A stretch of DNA of 64,000 nucleotides from Conus ventricosus. Taxonomy: Eukaryota; Mollusca; Gastropoda; Neogastropoda; Conidae. Below, piece by piece: positions 54,800 through 64,000 of the stretch. A model generated the notes under the pieces. That model had not been told where the DNA came from and searched no databases. It was given only the letters and a program-made list of their open reading frames with translations. Positions within the stretch are counted from its first letter, which is position 1. Each line of letters opens with the position of its first letter. The stretch covers positions 38,326,088-38,390,087 of the forward strand of contig CM031626.1 in the NCBI GenBank assembly GCA_018398815.1. The letters run 5' to 3'. The position numbers and the translations under genes are program-made.

Positions 54800-55970
54800 T
54801 ACTTGTTCATTGCCCGGCAGTCTCTAATGAAATGTGGTCCTCCGCATTTGAAGCATCCCTTCCTATTGACCTGATGGAATCTTGGGGGTCCCTGTAGCTT
54901 CGGTAGTTTGATGTTCCCTCAGATTTCTCACCGGAGTGAATGTGGTTTCTCACGGTTTCGCCATTTCTTGTGAGATGTTACGCTGGTCTGTTTGGTTCCT
55001 ATTCTGGTTCTGTGGCTGCTGAGATCTCGTGTTGATCATCTTCCCATTGATAAATCTTCTTTCTGCAAGCCTAGACTCATCGAAGAGTTCTGCTGCAACC
55101 AACACTTCCTTCTTGCCTGCCGGAGCTTTCTCTCGGATAAATCTTGCCTTGTCCATTGGCAGGGTCTCTAAGAACTTTTCCATGATCAACATCTCTTTCA
55201 AATCTGCGTCATTTTTGTTTGACATCTCGACCCATCTCTTCAACATATGGTCGAGACGTTCCCAGTAGACACTATTTTCTTCGCCATCACGCGGTTTGCG
55301 CTGCGAAACTTCTTGCGATAGGTGACCGCGTTCAGTTGACTACGTTTTAGTAGCACATTTTTAATAATATTGTAGTCAGCACTATCCTCAACCGGTATTT
55401 GAATGTAGGCTTCTCTGGCCTCACCCTTCAGTAAAGGACCATCTAATACCCCATTCATTCTCACTCCACTTATTTAGCGTCGCGACGCGTTCAAACTGGA
55501 CAAGGTACGCCTCGATGTCCTCGCGATCCTCAAGAAAAGGCATTTTGACCTTGTGGATTGCTTGCGCGTGGTTGGCGTTGACTTTGCCGAGCTGCAACAT
55601 GCGTGTTCGACTCAATGCGTCTTATCTCCAGCAATCATTTTGTCCCCATATTTCGCGACTTTGCCTCTTCGCGTTCGGCAGCAAGTTTTTTCCTCTCGCT
55701 CTGCGGCGAGCTTTGCCTCTTCGCGCTCGTTCGCAGCAAGTCTTTTGTCCTCTCGCTCTGCGGCAGCTTTGCCTCTTCGCTCGCGTTCGGCAGCAAGTTG
55801 CCTCTCTATATAGGCAATCAAGTCGCCTTCTTTCAACCCAGGGCTTCGCCCTGTGCTTTTGTACATAACGAATGCAGGGTCCATTGCAACTTGACCTTGT
55901 GATGCTGTTACAGGAGTAGTAGACCTCTTGTCCCTTTGGCATCACGCAATTTATACGTGTATACAATTAT
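54800..55970 (-). pseudogene. Gypsy gag with CCHC zinc knuckle, frameshifted
   Basis: An N-terminal Arg/Glu/Ala-rich helix (AAEREDKRLAANEREEAKLAA, 55670-55760) precedes a capsid-like part: MPFLEDREDIEAYLVQFERV (55475-55545), then the SCAN-like helix run in 54950-55246 (KEMLIMEKFLETLP, DKARFIREK). A single zinc knuckle CFKCGGPHFIRDC lies at about 54820-54858. The order fits a retrotransposon Gag that packages RNA. Several indels (about 55460, 55250 and 54940) break it. The SCAN-like portion resembles Gmr1/Gypsy-derived capsids, by pattern only. Confidence 0.7.
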
Positions 55971-56477
55971 TTTTATCAAAAATTATCAAACTCAAGAAAA
56001 TCACTTATAATGACTCACAGATTAAACAATCCTTTCTACGATTGCGACAGTGTACTTTGATATGCAAATATATCTATCACTAAGTCGGTATAGGACTAGT
56101 GATCTCAATTCTCTTCTCTAGTCTGTCCGGATAAGACAAACCAATTACATACGACTAAATCTTCTTCTCCAAAACGATTGTATATAACCATACAAGAAAA
56201 TATGTCTGCAAAGTGGGCCGATTCTACCTGACAACTATATCCAAAGTGATATTGGAGCACTTCACAATAGACTAATGAAATTTACGACATACAAGATTAA
56301 TTTGGATTTTGTATAAGCTGTAAGAACTATCTAATGCTACACTATGAGGGACTATGTGTGCATCTAAGGAGAATCTGGGCTCCACCCAACCTCCCGCATC
56401 CGAAGTGAAGGAGGGACAATGATTGTCCGCAAAGCCGGAGCTATATGAAGGCGAACCGAGGGATCGAACGTATCCCA

Positions 56478-56490
56478 CCGCTGCCACCAA
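56478..56490 (-). promoter_or_regulatory. Predicted tRNA primer binding site
   Basis: On the minus strand TTGGTGGCAGCGG lies 4 bp inside the LTR boundary at 56495. TGG as complement of the tRNA CCA end and this distance are as expected for a primer binding site. The tRNA species is not assigned. Confidence 0.55.
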
Positions 56491-56494
56491 TTTA

Positions 56495-57110
56495 TGTCAC
56501 GCCGAATGGTGTGACGGTTGTTCGGTTCACCTATTAGCTCGACGACTTCACGTCCAATCGATCGCACCCACTCTTCACGACAGAGGCAATATGAACAATT
56601 CACAATTTATTAACGATAGTGTATGTGTGTGGACGTGTGGATGATAGTTTCAAAAAAAAAAAATAATGTGTGGAATAAATCAACTTTGAATAAAAGTTTG
56701 TTCTTATCTTGCACGGGCACTTAGAAGTTAACGTCTGGAACACTGGACAGTCCTTGTCACGTCTTGAGAAGTTATTTGCTCTTCAGTTCTTCAGGTCCAG
56801 ATCTCCCTCGTGAAGTTCCGCAGTGTAGTGAAGTTCTGGTCAATCGGCCCACCATGCGTGATCTGCACAGTATCCTGTATCGGAATATTTCTTCACCTGA
56901 TATTGTAAGCTGCCCGGCAAATCTATAATATTTATGTAAATTTGTATGATTAGATCTAAGACAAACATGACGACACTGATGAATACAATCTAGTGTGTGG
57001 TGTCATGTATGCGATGTCTACCGCGGGCACAATGATACAATAAAGATGAGATGGATGTAATATTAAGTGATCGATGTCACCAGACCAACCTCAGGTGCAC
57101 AGCATCCCAT
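56495..57110 (-). repeat. 5' LTR of the Gypsy element (outer edge approximate)
   Basis: The inner edge begins with TGTCACGCCGAATGG on the plus strand (ends TGACA on the minus strand). Its first ~335 bases are matched by the LTR fragment at 41427-41760, which supports that edge. The outer edge is estimated; I could not find a second full copy to fix it. Confidence 0.6.
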
Positions 57111-57279
57111 CTGAAAAGTTAAAAATTTAAAATATTATTTGCAATGCACGACTGAAATGATTTTAACCCAAATATAGGCTCAATCAATGTGTTTACTAAC
57201 ATATTACGGGGCCCGGGCCCTATAAATATTGCGAGGGAAAATTTTGCATATCAAACTACCAAAATTCGATAAGTTTTTT

Positions 57280-58445
57280 CAACAAAAACCCTTTTCCCTT
57301 TTTTCCCGATCTAATAGCAGCCAAAAAATTTTCGGAGTGGGTTGGCCCCCCTCACTCACATAGTAGAAAAATGTGATGGGGGGACCCAAACTCTCCAACG
57401 GGAATGCCAAACCCGGGGGGCCCCCCCTGGTCAGTACAGCACGGGGCGTAGTTTCAAAGGCTGGCGCGCGAAAGTTGCCCGTGCTGGGGCCGACCAGCGA
57501 CCGGGGGCTCCCTTGGGTACTAAGGGTTGGGGGGGGGTGGCCGTGGGGCATCAAGGGGAAGGCGAGTCGGGGGGAGGAGACCGTTGATGGCATGGATTTT
57601 CCAATCCTGCAAGTCCGGCGACGAAAACCCTTTTTGGGCTGTCGGGAGGTTTTTTCAACGACTTGGGGTTGGCGATCGCAGTCAGACCTCCAGAGAGTCC
57701 GTAGAATACTTTTTATTGGTTCCGGGCTTGCTGTATGGGCAAGGATGGATGTCACTTTCCAAACGCTCTCTGCTGCTGGCGATGCGTCTTTTCTCCACTC
57801 GCTCTGCTTCAGTAACTGACTTTTAGTTACGTCATCGCGCATGAATAGTCGTGTCTTGGAGATGCGATGAAAATAAAGTTCCTTGACAACTTCGAACAAA
57901 CATAGTATTGGACAGCTTCCAAAGGGATGCTGGTTCACGGAATAGGAACTCTCAACTTGAATGAAGAATGGTAAGTGACATATTGAATCTGCTTCTGGCA
58001 CAAAACAAGATAAAAATAAACGATGAGAGCAGGTCGTCTTCCGAAGAAAATGACGTCGCAGCCCGCGCCTCGTATCGTGACGTAAAGAATTAATGATGAA
58101 ATATGTTGAGCCTTGGAACCAGTTTGACGACAATCTAAAGTGTTAGGTCGTGAGCCTTACCATGTTACATACCTCCCCTACACGGCAAATCCGTGAGGGT
58201 CGGCCTCTCAGGTGGTGGGAGTTGGCACCGCCATCCCCACTGTCGTCCCTGCCCACTTCTCTGCCGGAGTGGGGATGCACCCGGAGCCGGCAGATGCGTT
58301 CCGGTCGGGACGTCATCTCCCTTCCACAGTCCGAGGGTGTGGCAGTTCCTCTGACTTCATCTGTCTCTTCAGGGTGGCAAGCGTCTTGAGGCCCACCGCA
58401 GTATTCCATCAGCGTGTGACTTGCGGGTGTGGTTGGTGCCCGTAG
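57280..58445 (-). mobile_element. 3' end of a second LTR element: integrase tail, polypurine tract and LTR
   Basis: On the minus strand 58445-58180 encodes a Gly/Arg/Pro-rich tail (RTATPSDCGREMTSRP, PSRICRVGEV) like integrase C-terminal ends. It is followed by a purine run (GTAGGGGAGG, 58180-58189) and then sequence starting TGTAACATGG that would be the LTR. The LTR carries an AATAAA at about 57870 and is repeated, degraded, at 49940-50510. The long minus-strand ORF 57279-58133 is the LTR itself, not a gene. The internal part of the element to the right of 58445 is missing. Confidence 0.5.
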
Positions 58446-59344
58446 GGAGGGAACCGCGTTCTTCGACGTGTCACAACGTTCCTCTCCTATTTCGTATCAA
58501 GCGCTTCAGTGAAGGTTTTGTGTTTTGGCGGTGCATTAGTGTGAGAGCGCCGTCAAGCAGACCGACGTTTTCATAACCATATCGGGAAACGCTGTGTTGC
58601 CGTTGTTTTTTTTTTTTTTGTGTGTGTGGTTTTTTTGTTTTTTTTTGGGAAGTTTTTTTTGGTTTTTTTATTTTTTTGCCTGTGTCAAGTACCCGCCAGG
58701 GACTTCGGATGAAGTATTGAAAGTACAACATTGGGTGCGGGTTACCTGAACAATTGGTGTTGAACATTTGGGGTTAAGCTTTGGTGTCCGATGGTTTGAC
58801 ACCGGCACATAAAAATTAGTATAAAGAATACATTTGAAAGAAAAGCATTGCGTGGGCATCTCGGGTTTATGACGTATCAACCTTGCTTGATATTTCAGCC
58901 CGGGATTACCAGGTGATGTGATTTCACCCTTGTCCCCTCTGGTATTGGCCTTTAGTGGGCTGAGGTGTGTATCTGTGCCTCCTGAGGGAAGGGTTGTTAT
59001 ATGTAAACGTGCAGCACACGCGTGCACGGGTATGCATAAGGGGCCATGCGCTGATGGTCGGGTATTGATAGTATTGTTGGATTCTTTGCGGTTTGTTTGT
59101 TCTTTTTGTGTGTGGGGGTGGGGGGGGGGGGGGAAACTGCCTATGTGTCGGATATATAAAGGTATTGGTGTTTCATCTGCCATTCTGTGGGTAAGTGTGC
59201 GTGTGTGAATGCAAATAAAGCCTTCTGTTTGTGCACTGTATTTTCTTTTGTGTGTGTTTGTTGTGTGGCGTTCATACTTAGTAAAAGGGGGAAAGGGGTG
59301 GTTATAACGGGGGATATATTAATGCATATATCCCTGTCTACTGT
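58446..59344. other. Unassigned, with an LTR-like TATA/polyadenylation pair at its right end
   Basis: Contains T- and G-rich runs (58605-58670, 59105-59134). A TATATAAA box at 59153-59160 is followed 54 bp later by AATAAA (59214-59219), a spacing more like an LTR R region than a gene. No ORF is supported. Confidence 0.35.
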
Positions 59345-59751
59345 CCTATACAGTGACAACAACCATTAAGGACAACAAGTCTTACAAAGAAAGGAAGTTT
59401 ATTTGGACAGACGAGAATATATTTCTAGTTGATCCTAGCGACAAACTGAGCGATTGTTTAGAACATTACTATAGACTATTTGAGGGAACTGAAACACTGT
59501 TTATTATTGATGACTGTTCAGCTGAACGAGACATTGTTAAAAAAAGAAAAGCTCTGTCAAAGCTAGCCTTTAGTGGACGCCACGCCTTAGTTTCTGTGTG
59601 GCTCTTAACTCAAAAATACAATGCTGTCTTAAAAGACTTTAGATCGCAGTTAAAATCGGTTGTATTATTTTACACTAAGGACAAAGATAGTTTTGAAAAA
59701 TGTTTAAGTGAAAATTATATAATAAGGGACAAAGATGAGCTAAAAAAATAA
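59345..59751 (+). pseudogene. Packaging ATPase, N-terminally truncated copy
   Basis: An open frame of about 133 residues homologous to 3005-3546. It has RKFIWTDENIFLVDPSDKLS, the Walker B-type segment ETLFIIDDCSAE, LSKLAFSGRHALVSVWLLTQK, then a charged C-terminus. The Walker A half expected upstream is absent: the sequence turns into the unassigned LTR-like region at about 59345. Without Walker A it cannot act as an ATPase. This frame is uninterrupted, in contrast to the copy at 3 kb. Confidence 0.8.
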
Positions 59752-59893
59752 AAGAGCAGTTGGAAAAATCTAAGCACGCTAAGCTATGCTTACGGACTGA
59801 CCACCCCAGTTCAATACGTTTGTTATTGTAGATTGTTTATTGTAGATTGCTTATAACAATTTGTTTATTATAATTTTTTATATTATAAAAAGA

Positions 59894-60735
59894 ATGTCTA
59901 TAGGGCCAGAATCAAAAGCGCAGCTAGCTCCTAAATGCACTGCAGTAGAGCTAAAAGACCTAGCAGACACAACCGAGTTTGATCTAATAGGAGTGCCAGG
60001 AAATGTTTATGGATTTGAATACACAGATGATGGGGTTTACAAACGAACAGAAATTGAAGACAAAAAACGACAGCAATATCCTACCTTAGAAGAGATACGA
60101 AATTTAAGGGCAAACGATTTTGGTAAACATGAATACAAACTTCATAAAAGAGAGAATGCTTGGGCGTTGCTTCCTGAAATTGCTTCGAATTTAAAGTTTG
60201 AACTACGAAGCCCTAATGTATACTTTGATAAGAAAAACAATTTTAGAAAAGCTTAAATGAAGGGCCCATTCTTGTTAGCCTAGTCCCAGGAACACAACAG
60301 AAAAAACAGATTGAAATAACTAGGCAGGGTTCTGAATATATGCTACAGAGAAAGAAGTCCTTAGCTGAAGTGGGGGATGACACCGTCGGCTTAGAATTTA
60401 CCCCGACGCTACAGTCACTACCTAGACAAATGACGATGATTTTTCGCTTATTTATTACTCCGAGGGAGGGCGATACTAGTTTGCCAGAACATACGTTAAT
60501 CAGAGGTGTACAAATAAAGGCTGAAACCTTGGATGCCCCTCTTAAGCTCAGTATTGCAATTACTAAAAATGGAGACAAAATAATCCCCCATATATCATCT
60601 GACAAGGTTACTGTGATGGTTGACAAAACCAAACTAACAGTACTGGACTCTATTTTCATTAAATATGTTGATTTTATTGCGTTTTACTCTGTTGATGAAG
60701 TGCTGCTAGAAGGATTAATAAGAAGATATGTATAA
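59894..60735 (+). pseudogene. Conserved Polinton-like protein X, one frameshift
   Basis: The ATG at 59894 (MSIGPESKAQLAPK) is matched by the start of the copy at 4417. It is preceded by a gap with repeated TTTATTGTAGATTG units. The first 121 codons run to a stop at 60254-60256. A one-base shift there joins them to the frame that continues through QIEITRQGSEYMLQRKK, GLEFTPTLQSLPRQMTMIF and TLIRGVQIKAETLD. The end is TKLTVLDSIFIKYVDF. Total is about 280 residues. The C-terminal half alternates hydrophobic residues in a beta-rich manner, which would suit a jelly-roll or similar structural protein. No catalytic motif. Best-preserved copy in the window. Confidence 0.6.
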
Positions 60736-60765
60736 GATTGATTTAAAAAATAATCTTATTTAAAA

Positions 60766-61316
60766 AATGGAGGTTCAACAGTTTAGGTTAGAGAAATAAC
60801 TGAACTTCAAAAGGAAATAGAAAGCGACTTGGATAAGTATAGAGTTACTAGAAAGAAATATGCTAAAGCTGTAAATACTATTTCTTATGTAATTACTGGC
60901 TCATCAGCTGTAGCTAACGTAAGTGCTGGGTCTAGTGTTGCTGTTTTAGCTACTGGGGTTGGAGCGTCAGCCTCTTTAGCATTAGGGGGCCTTGGGTTAG
61001 GTTTAGGCGCCATGTCTATGATTGTAAGTGCTGTTGTAAAAGAAATTAACTCCTAAATGACAAAGCACACTGCCATTGTTGCCCTAGCATCAGCAAAACT
61101 TTGTTCATTAAGATTAAGAATGAGCAAATCATTACAGGATGAAACATTACGGACGAAGAATTTCAGAAGCTTATGGCCGATGGTGAGGATTACAGACGAC
61201 AAAAAATTGAACTTCAAAAGGAGTGGAGAAAGACTTTTACTTCACGACAGGTAGACACTGATGCAATTAAACAGAACATTGAAAAACAAACACACGATCG
61301 GTTAAACCCAAAATAG
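60766..61316 (+). pseudogene. Small hydrophobic-core protein, frameshifted
   Basis: The ATG at 60766 lies about 30 bp after the stop of protein X. One indel near 60790 and another near 61056 break the frame. Segments: ELQKEIESDLDKYRVTRKKY, a Gly/Ala/Val-rich hydrophobic core of about 55 residues (for example AVLATGVGASASLALGGLG), then KHTAIVALASAKLCSLRLR, DYRRQKIELQKEWRK and a stop at 61314-61316. The same plan is at 8799-9426. Function unknown. Confidence 0.6.
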
Positions 61317-61375
61317 TCTAAAAAAAAGTTTAACAAAAAAAATAAGTTTAGCAAAAATAAATACTATTTTTTTTG

Positions 61376-62300
61376 TTAACTCACTGTGTTTGGTGGGACA
61401 ACTTGCAGCTCTTCACGAACAAAGGGTCTTTTAGGGGCAGGCGTTTTAGAAGTGAGAGTCTCTCTTAAATAATATACGGGAGGGGTTGTTTTCATGATTC
61501 TTTCAACTTCATATACATCTACGCTCCATATAGGATCTGTGGCTCTAATTCTAACATCGCCTTCTGCCTCTCCAGGAGCATACAAGTATCTTAAATTTTA
61601 CCCAAACGGCAAGAGTTTTGAGTCCCCTAACTCTTCAGTAATGCTTTTTTTTAATTTGATCGCTTTTACGGGTTTAACCCCGTTCTTTAAATTATTCATT
61701 GTTCATGGCGCTAAAGATGGGCAATCCCCTAACCCATTCGTGTTGCGTTCTCTGTACTTCGTATTTTGTCCAAAATTTCTCTTGTATTGAAGGAAACAGG
61801 CGTTAGCAGATTTTAAAAAAGTTTTCTACAAAAGGCTTGTATCGATGGTTGCCGGGGATCCCCCTTTTAACTGAACATGGTTTTAAAAACAAGGGTTTTA
61901 CAGAACCTTTTAAACTCTTTTTCCATCTCAACCGGGATATCCTGGGAATTTTAAGGACCTCGCATGATATTTTTTGTAAAGCCACAGCCCAGCATTGACT
62001 TTTATCCATTATGGTTTTCAGGTTTTATATATTGAAGCCATGTCAACAACTGTCAAGATATTTAAACTTTTTCTTCTAATTTGTCATGGGAAATACAAAA
62101 GTCCATTGGGGGGTTTTCTTTGGGGAATGATTAAAAAATCAGGCCTTATTATTCTTTGGGGGGGGGCAGATAATTCCCAAAATTGCCTTTTTTTAAAAGC
62201 CATCTTTCGCATCTGATTCAGACACTCAGCAGCTTTATCATTTTTTCAAAGCAGTTTTTTCCTTTCCAAACCCTTTGGAGAAAAATTTTTTGTACTTCGT
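61376..62300 (-). pseudogene. Polinton-type integrase, C-terminus preserved, rest degraded
   Basis: The C-terminal 69 codons (61376-61585) are clean: YAPGEAEGDVRIRATDPIWS, then VYYLRETLTSKTPAPKRPF and EELQVVPPNTVS. They match 13258-13480. Upstream, 61600-62010 retains LKGVKPVKAIKLKKSI-like and NNEEFKG equivalents, and IPGNHRYKPFVENFFK with the catalytic Glu region. The rest to about 62300 is too noisy to read. It converges with the small hydrophobic gene across an 60-bp AT-rich gap. Confidence 0.65.
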
Positions 62301-62334
62301 ATTTTTTCATTTTTTAAAAAGCTTTTATTTTACA

Positions 62335-62490
62335 CAAGAAATGAGAAAAAATCGACGAGGTCATGCCAACCGCAATAAAACTTCTCTGCATCTTCGGTTT
62401 TTCTCAGGGGTTTCATAAAAGAGACAGTTCTGGCGAGGCGATGTTAAAACTCTTTCCTTCACAAGTAATACTCATTCATTGCTCATCTCA
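62335..62490 (-). pseudogene. Remnant of the two-span membrane protein next to integrase
   Basis: Compares with 14222-14390: both have ACCAACGACAATAAA / CAACCGCAATAAA-like sequence, CTTGCATCTTTTGTTTTTCT / CTCTGCATCTTCGGTTTTTC and the region before the GGCAATGTT / GGCGATGTT match. Only the C-terminal third is left, degraded. Confidence 0.5.
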
Positions 62491-64000
62491 TCATCATGTC
62501 CTCTCCGGCCTGCGGCGCTTGGGCTAGGCAAAGGATTCCCGGCTCTGCCCGGGGGCACTCGGGGGCTGGGGGTTGAAGTCAGTCCTTTGCCTTTCGCTCT
62601 CTTTTATTGTCCTCCCAGGTTTCCTTCGGTCGCCCCCGTTTTCTTTTACCTGGGGGGTCCAGCGCGGGGCTTTCGGGGATGGCTGGGGGCAGCAACAGAC
62701 ATCCCTAGCCATCCCATCGACGCGCCGGGAAATGGTGCCTGTATTGTGGAGACCCCTGTTTGTCCCAGTTTTTCGTTTGAGAGATGTTTGGGCCAGAAGA
62801 CCCGGGATATGTCGCGACATTGTTCGGAAACCTTTCCCAGCTTTTTCTAAATGGCGACGAGTCTTCCACACTCTGAGCCAACAGGGGACGCTGAGGAATT
62901 CTTTTGAGGTAAATCTTCGTTTGGATGCTGAGGAGGTGGATCCCCAATGGCCTAAGCATGGAAAGCTTGGTTGGGCTTTGCTGATTCTGGCATTGACTCC
63001 GGGTTTGCAGTCCCCGTTGGGAATTGCCCCCCGGGTATACAAATTCCCTAAACATCTCAAGTGGTTTGCCGTTAGCGGTGATGGGGTTTTTTTGTGCATT
63101 TTCCTCTGACCTGCGTCTTCCTCTCGTTGCCCTTCCCCAAATGGGCTGGTGCTCGCTGGGGGCTTTCTGTCTCTCCGGGCGTCTGGGCTTTGTGACAGCT
63201 TTCCCGGGTATCTGCGTAGTCAATTCCCCCAAAACGGGTAAAACATCCCCCGGGATTCCCCGTTCTTTCCCCGGTGACGTTTGCATCTACCAGCTGGCCA
63301 AGGGGAAGAGATTGTGACAGTTGCGCCTTTTTTCACCCGGGTCCAATTGAAGGGTTTCCGTCAGCGGGTTTTTGTGGATGATGCGACCTCAAAGCTCTCT
63401 ACGGGGACTGGATGTGTTGACCATTTTCGGGGGAATGCCGTTGTCGTAATCTTCCAAGGAAGCGCGGTGAAAAACTGTCAAAGCTTTCTCGAAATCAATG
63501 AAAACCACGTAAAGGGGGTTTTCCATTCATGGGATGCTCGGGGATCTGGGTAAGACGAAAATGTGCAATGATATCTCCCCGCTCTAAACCCGCCTGCTCT
63601 TGTGAAGTAGGTCATCTCCGCTTTCTTTTAAAAACGCGGGTAAGATGGACTGAAGACTTTGCTGGTGATTGATAGTAGGGTGATCCCTCTCCAATTTTTT
63701 GCATTCCCCTAGATCCCCTTTTTTTTGGTAATTTGATGTGTACCATTCCCCAGTCAGGTGGGGGTTGTTCCTAGCCCCTAGTCCGCAGGATCGTTGGAGG
63801 TAGGGGGTCCTGTTCTTCTCCCTTTCAGATTGGGGGCAACAACTTCTCCTGGAGCTTTGCCATTCTTCAGCTTCGGATAGTTTCCTTACCTCATCTACTT
63901 ATGTCCCATGTTGACGCCCGGGTTCCTCTCCATAGGAATGCCCCGCTGGTTTTGGTGGATCGGGCGGTTTAGGATCCTCTGGAAGTGCTTTTCCCCACCT
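62491..64000 (-). pseudogene. LINE G: RT and C-terminal part, frameshifted
   Basis: Runs off the right end. From 63900 down: LKNGKAPGE (about 63845-63870), IKLPKKRGS-like (about 63720), EQAGLERGD near 63590, then the FRKAFDSFH-equivalent near 63495-63480. Next are FDVASSTK-like and TGVKQGC-like residues near 63370-63340 (TRVKKGATVT in sequence). The post-RT domain at 62705-63286 has TANGKPLEMFREFVYPG, SQCQNQQSPTKLSMLRPLG and SIQTKIYLKRI. Then come SGPNISQTK and a PARRWDG-like end. This is a BovB/RTE-like or related LINE with endonuclease missing. It truncates the Polinton-like cluster at about 62490. Confidence 0.65.

Larger units (their letters stand above)
51420..57110 (-). mobile_element. 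Ty3/Gypsy-class LTR retrotransposon with integrase upstream of RT (Gmr1-like order)
   Basis: On the minus strand the order is LTR (from about 57.1 kb to 56495), primer binding site, gag, protease, integrase, RT and RNase H, with the sequence breaking off at 51420. Gypsy elements normally have integrase last. Integrase before RT with a Gypsy-type RT is the arrangement described for Gmr1 of cod and relatives. The 3' LTR is absent: the unit ends abruptly at 51420, where base-level quality also changes. Frameshifts occur in every domain, but text quality is good here, so they are likely real. Confidence 0.75.
59345..62490 (+). mobile_element. Second Polinton-like gene cluster, truncated and differently ordered
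   Basis: Contains ATPase (+, N-terminus missing), protein X (+), small hydrophobic protein (+), integrase (-) and the end of the two-span membrane protein (-). Gaps between genes are short (about 140, 30 and 60 bp), so the first three look like a natural co-directional unit. Compared with 2806-17235 the ATPase/X pair is inverted relative to the small hydrophobic gene, and the capsid-like, penton-like and PolB genes are not present between them. No TIR was found at either end; the right end is replaced by LINE G at about 62490. Confidence 0.7.

Noticed and set aside
57279..58133. 284-codon minus-strand ORF
   Set aside because: It coincides with an LTR-like repeat also found at 49.9-50.5 kb, has no domain, and plus-strand frames of similar size overlap it.

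Overview
The window is eukaryotic, very probably from an invertebrate animal; a mollusc or other lophotrochozoan is my best guess. This rests on the repeat content: several non-LTR retrotransposon families, a Ty3/Gypsy-type LTR element, a Polinton/Maverick-like virus-derived element, many dinucleotide microsatellites and minisatellites, and no bacterial gene structure. I see no host protein-coding gene, rRNA or convincing tRNA. Almost everything recognisable is a mobile element, mostly broken by frameshifts. The stretches around 18.2-51.4 kb, 57.2-57.6 kb and 61.6-64 kb also have erratic homopolymer lengths, as in poorly polished long-read consensus, so some frameshifts there may be sequencing errors.

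Layout. (1) 0.33-2.8 kb and 17.24-17.5 kb are two parts of one minus-strand LINE (here LINE A). A 14.4-kb Polinton-like element (2806-17235) lies inside its ORF1, flanked by an apparent 5-bp duplication and by ~175-bp terminal inverted repeats whose outer ends fold back on themselves. (2) The Polinton-like element carries a packaging ATPase, several structural-type genes, a major-capsid-like gene, a protein-primed-type family B DNA polymerase with an inserted endonuclease-VII-like zinc module, an rve-type integrase and several small membrane proteins. (3) 17.5-28.3 kb holds microsatellites, a degraded minus-strand LINE (LINE B), a 39-bp satellite of about 2.1 kb and long poly-T/poly-G runs. 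(4) 28.3-33.5 kb holds an RTE-like plus-strand LINE (LINE C) followed by the 3' part of another (LINE D). (5) 34-41.4 kb holds microsatellites, a plus-strand RT fragment (LINE E) and minisatellites. (6) 41.4-45 kb holds an LTR fragment and a plus-strand EN-RT LINE (LINE F). (7) 45-51.4 kb is mostly uninterpretable, with one degraded LTR-like repeat. (8) 51.4-57.1 kb is a minus-strand Gypsy-class element whose integrase lies upstream of reverse transcriptase, the reversed order known from Gmr1. (9) 57.3-58.45 kb is the 3' end of a second LTR element. (10) 59.3-62.5 kb is a second, shorter Polinton-like gene cluster with a different gene order. (11) 62.5-64 kb is a minus-strand LINE (LINE G).

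How the genes would have worked together: in the Polinton-like element, integrase and TIRs give integration, PolB gives replication, and the ATPase, major-capsid-like protein and accessory proteins suggest a virion-forming ancestor. Three short divergent intergenic gaps (18, 39 and 32 bp) probably hold shared promoters. I could not find an adenain-type protease. The second cluster keeps ATPase, one conserved protein, the small hydrophobic protein and integrase in a tight block without capsid or polymerase, so it is either a rearranged remnant or a different lineage. Family assignments come from motif reading and memory of these families; no database search was run.
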